Assembly: GCA_945907335.1 (NCBI GenBank)
Contig: CAMDSU010000022.1
Location: forward strand, 1 to 15,620
Direction of reading: 5' to 3'
Length of the DNA stretch: 15,620 nt
Source: Bordetella parapertussis
GTDB taxonomy: Bacteria > Pseudomonadota > Gammaproteobacteria > Burkholderiales > Burkholderiaceae_C
Both the position numbers and the translations under genes were made by a program. Shown in pieces: positions 14,653 to 15,620 of the stretch; position 1 is the first letter of the stretch; each line of letters opens with the position of its first letter. Under the pieces are notes generated by a model. The model was given only the letters and a program-made list of their open reading frames with translations. It was not told where the DNA came from and made no database searches.

Positions 14653-15084
14653 TTAAGCGACCGAGCCGCCAGCGGCTTCAATCGCGGTTTTGGCAGCTGC
14701 TGTTGCGCCAATTCCATTTAATTTGACGGCACGAGAAATCTCGCCAGTCTTGATGACTTTGACCACTTTGGCCATTTGGCTGATAAGGCCGGCAGTTTTC
14801 AACGTCAGCATGTCAATGTCCGTGGCTTGCAAAGTTTGCAATGAGGCCAAAGTGACTTCTTCGTTGTAACGCAGTGTGCGTGACTTGAAGCCGCGCTTGG
14901 GCAAACGACGTTGCAAAGGCATTTGACCGCCTTCAAAACCTACTTTGTGGTAGCCGCCTGAGCGGGACTTTTGACCTTTGTGACCGCGACCTGCGGTTTT
15001 GCCCAGACCTGAGCCAATACCACGGCCGACACGGCGGCGGTTTTTGCGGGAGCCGTCTGCGGGCTTGATTTCATTGAGTTGCAT
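14653..15084 (-). CDS. rplO: 50S ribosomal protein L15
   Basis: L15 (143 residues) is a late-assembling large-subunit protein bound to 23S rRNA. Its glycine-rich, basic N-terminal half is diagnostic: [20 protein letters not shown], then [20 protein letters not shown]. The C-terminal half ([20 protein letters not shown]) is the globular domain. It is 11 bases after rpmD and 26 bases before the secY start, the standard spc order. Confidence 0.98.
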   Translation of the reverse strand: MQLNEIKPADGSRKNRRRVGRGIGSGLGKTAGRGHKGQKSRSGGYHKVGFEGGQMPLQRRLPKRGFKSRTLRYNEEVTLASLQTLQATDIDMLTLKTAGLISQMAKVVKVIKTGEISRAVKLNGIGATAAAKTAIEAAGGSVA

Positions 15085-15095
15085 GGCTGTGGCCC

Positions 15096-15281
15096 TTAGA
15101 GAACTTTGACCAGGTAGCTGATCTTGTTGATCATGCCGCGCACCGCAGGTGTGTCCTGCAATTCGCTGGTGCTGCCGATTTTGCGCAAACCCAGACCACG
15201 CACAGTGGCGCGGTGGGACTCTTTGGTGCCGATGGGGCTGCGCACCAATTGCACTTTGACGGTTGAAGTAGATGTGGTCAT
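15096..15281 (-). CDS. rpmD: 50S ribosomal protein L30
   Basis: L30 (61 residues) is a small large-subunit protein. [20 protein letters not shown] and [20 protein letters not shown] are the family core, followed by [13 protein letters not shown]. The first seven residues (MTTSTST) are a variable extension. It sits 15 bases after rpsE, as in other proteobacteria. Confidence 0.97.
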   Translation of the reverse strand: MTTSTSTVKVQLVRSPIGTKESHRATVRGLGLRKIGSTSELQDTPAVRGMINKISYLVKVL

Positions 15282-15296
15282 ATCGCTGCTTCCGGA

Positions 15297-15620
15297 TTAG
15301 ACGAAGAGATCTTCGACACTCTTACCACGCTTGGCTGCGACTTCAGCAGCGGTGGTGGATTTGATCAATGCATCCAACGTGGCACGCACCATGTTGTAAG
15401 GGTTGGATGAACCATGGCTTTTGGCCACGATGTCGGTGATGCCCATGACTTCGAACACCGCACGCATTGGACCGCCTGCAATGATGCCGGTACCCTTGGG
15501 GGCTGGCGCCATTTGCACATTGGCAGCACCGTGGTGACCGGTGACGTTGTGGTGGATGGTGCCGTTTTTCAATGACACTTTGTGCATGTTGCGGCGGGCC
15601 TCTTCCATGGCCTTTTGCAC
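15297..15620 (-). CDS. rpsE: 30S ribosomal protein S5, C-terminal part; 5' end outside window
   Basis: The frame is open to the window edge and encodes about 108 residues of S5, roughly the last 60 percent of a usual 170-residue protein. [20 protein letters not shown] and [20 protein letters not shown] are characteristic of the C-terminal domain involved in translational fidelity; the N-terminal double-stranded RNA-binding domain is mostly outside. The first in-window codon is a GTG that is internal (valine), not the start. Confidence 0.97.
   Translation of the reverse strand: MQKAMEEARRNMHKVSLKNGTIHHNVTGHHGAANVQMAPAPKGTGIIAGGPMRAVFEVMGITDIVAKSHGSSNPYNMVRATLDALIKSTTAAEVAAKRGKSVEDLFV

Overview
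This window comes from a betaproteobacterial chromosome, most likely Burkholderiales and probably near Comamonadaceae. The evidence is the sequence character of RpoA and SecY, the order of the spc/alpha ribosomal operon with infA between secY and rpmJ, and a DUF1840 protein. The assignment is from remembered family resemblance, not a database search. Coding density is very high; no stretch longer than about 110 bases lacks a gene.

Layout. (1) Bases 1-1897 hold housekeeping or stress genes: the 3' end of htpG (Hsp90) on the + strand, converging with a minus-strand pair, srkA (stress-response kinase) and upstream of it a DUF1840 gene. (2) A divergent gap of 83 bases (1898-1980) contains a large inverted repeat, then a compact + strand operon (1981-8814): a two-domain flavin monooxygenase/reductase of the 2-aminobenzoyl-CoA (anthraniloyl-CoA) type, a MarR regulator, a crotonase-family protein, an acyl-CoA dehydrogenase, and an aminobenzoate-type CoA ligase fused in frame to a RidA/YjgF domain. 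Spacings are 6, -4 (ATGA overlap), 1 and 3 bases. A minus-strand alpha/beta hydrolase (8822-9646) converges on its end. (3) Bases 9674-15620 are the minus-strand spc/alpha operon, in transcription order rpsE (partial), rpmD, rplO, secY, infA, rpmJ, rpsM, rpsK, rpsD, rpoA, rplQ, then an initiator tRNA (fMet, CAU) and a hairpin terminator.

How the catabolic genes probably work together. The ligase would make 2-aminobenzoyl-CoA. The monooxygenase/reductase would hydroxylate and reduce the ring to a non-aromatic enamine/oxo CoA ester. The crotonase, dehydrogenase and possibly the hydrolase would open and oxidise the ring by beta-oxidation-like steps, while the RidA domain is placed to act on an enamine/imine so that nitrogen leaves as ammonia. 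This is the CoA-dependent aerobic anthranilate route described in Azoarcus evansii. No 3-hydroxyacyl-CoA dehydrogenase, thiolase or transporter gene is present here, so those steps must be encoded elsewhere.

The main points of interest are the ligase-RidA fusion, whose RidA part lacks the usual catalytic arginine and has an internal ribosome-binding site and start codon; the large inverted repeat in the divergent promoter region; the initiator tRNA attached to the ribosomal protein operon; and an attenuator-like hairpin between infA and rpmJ.
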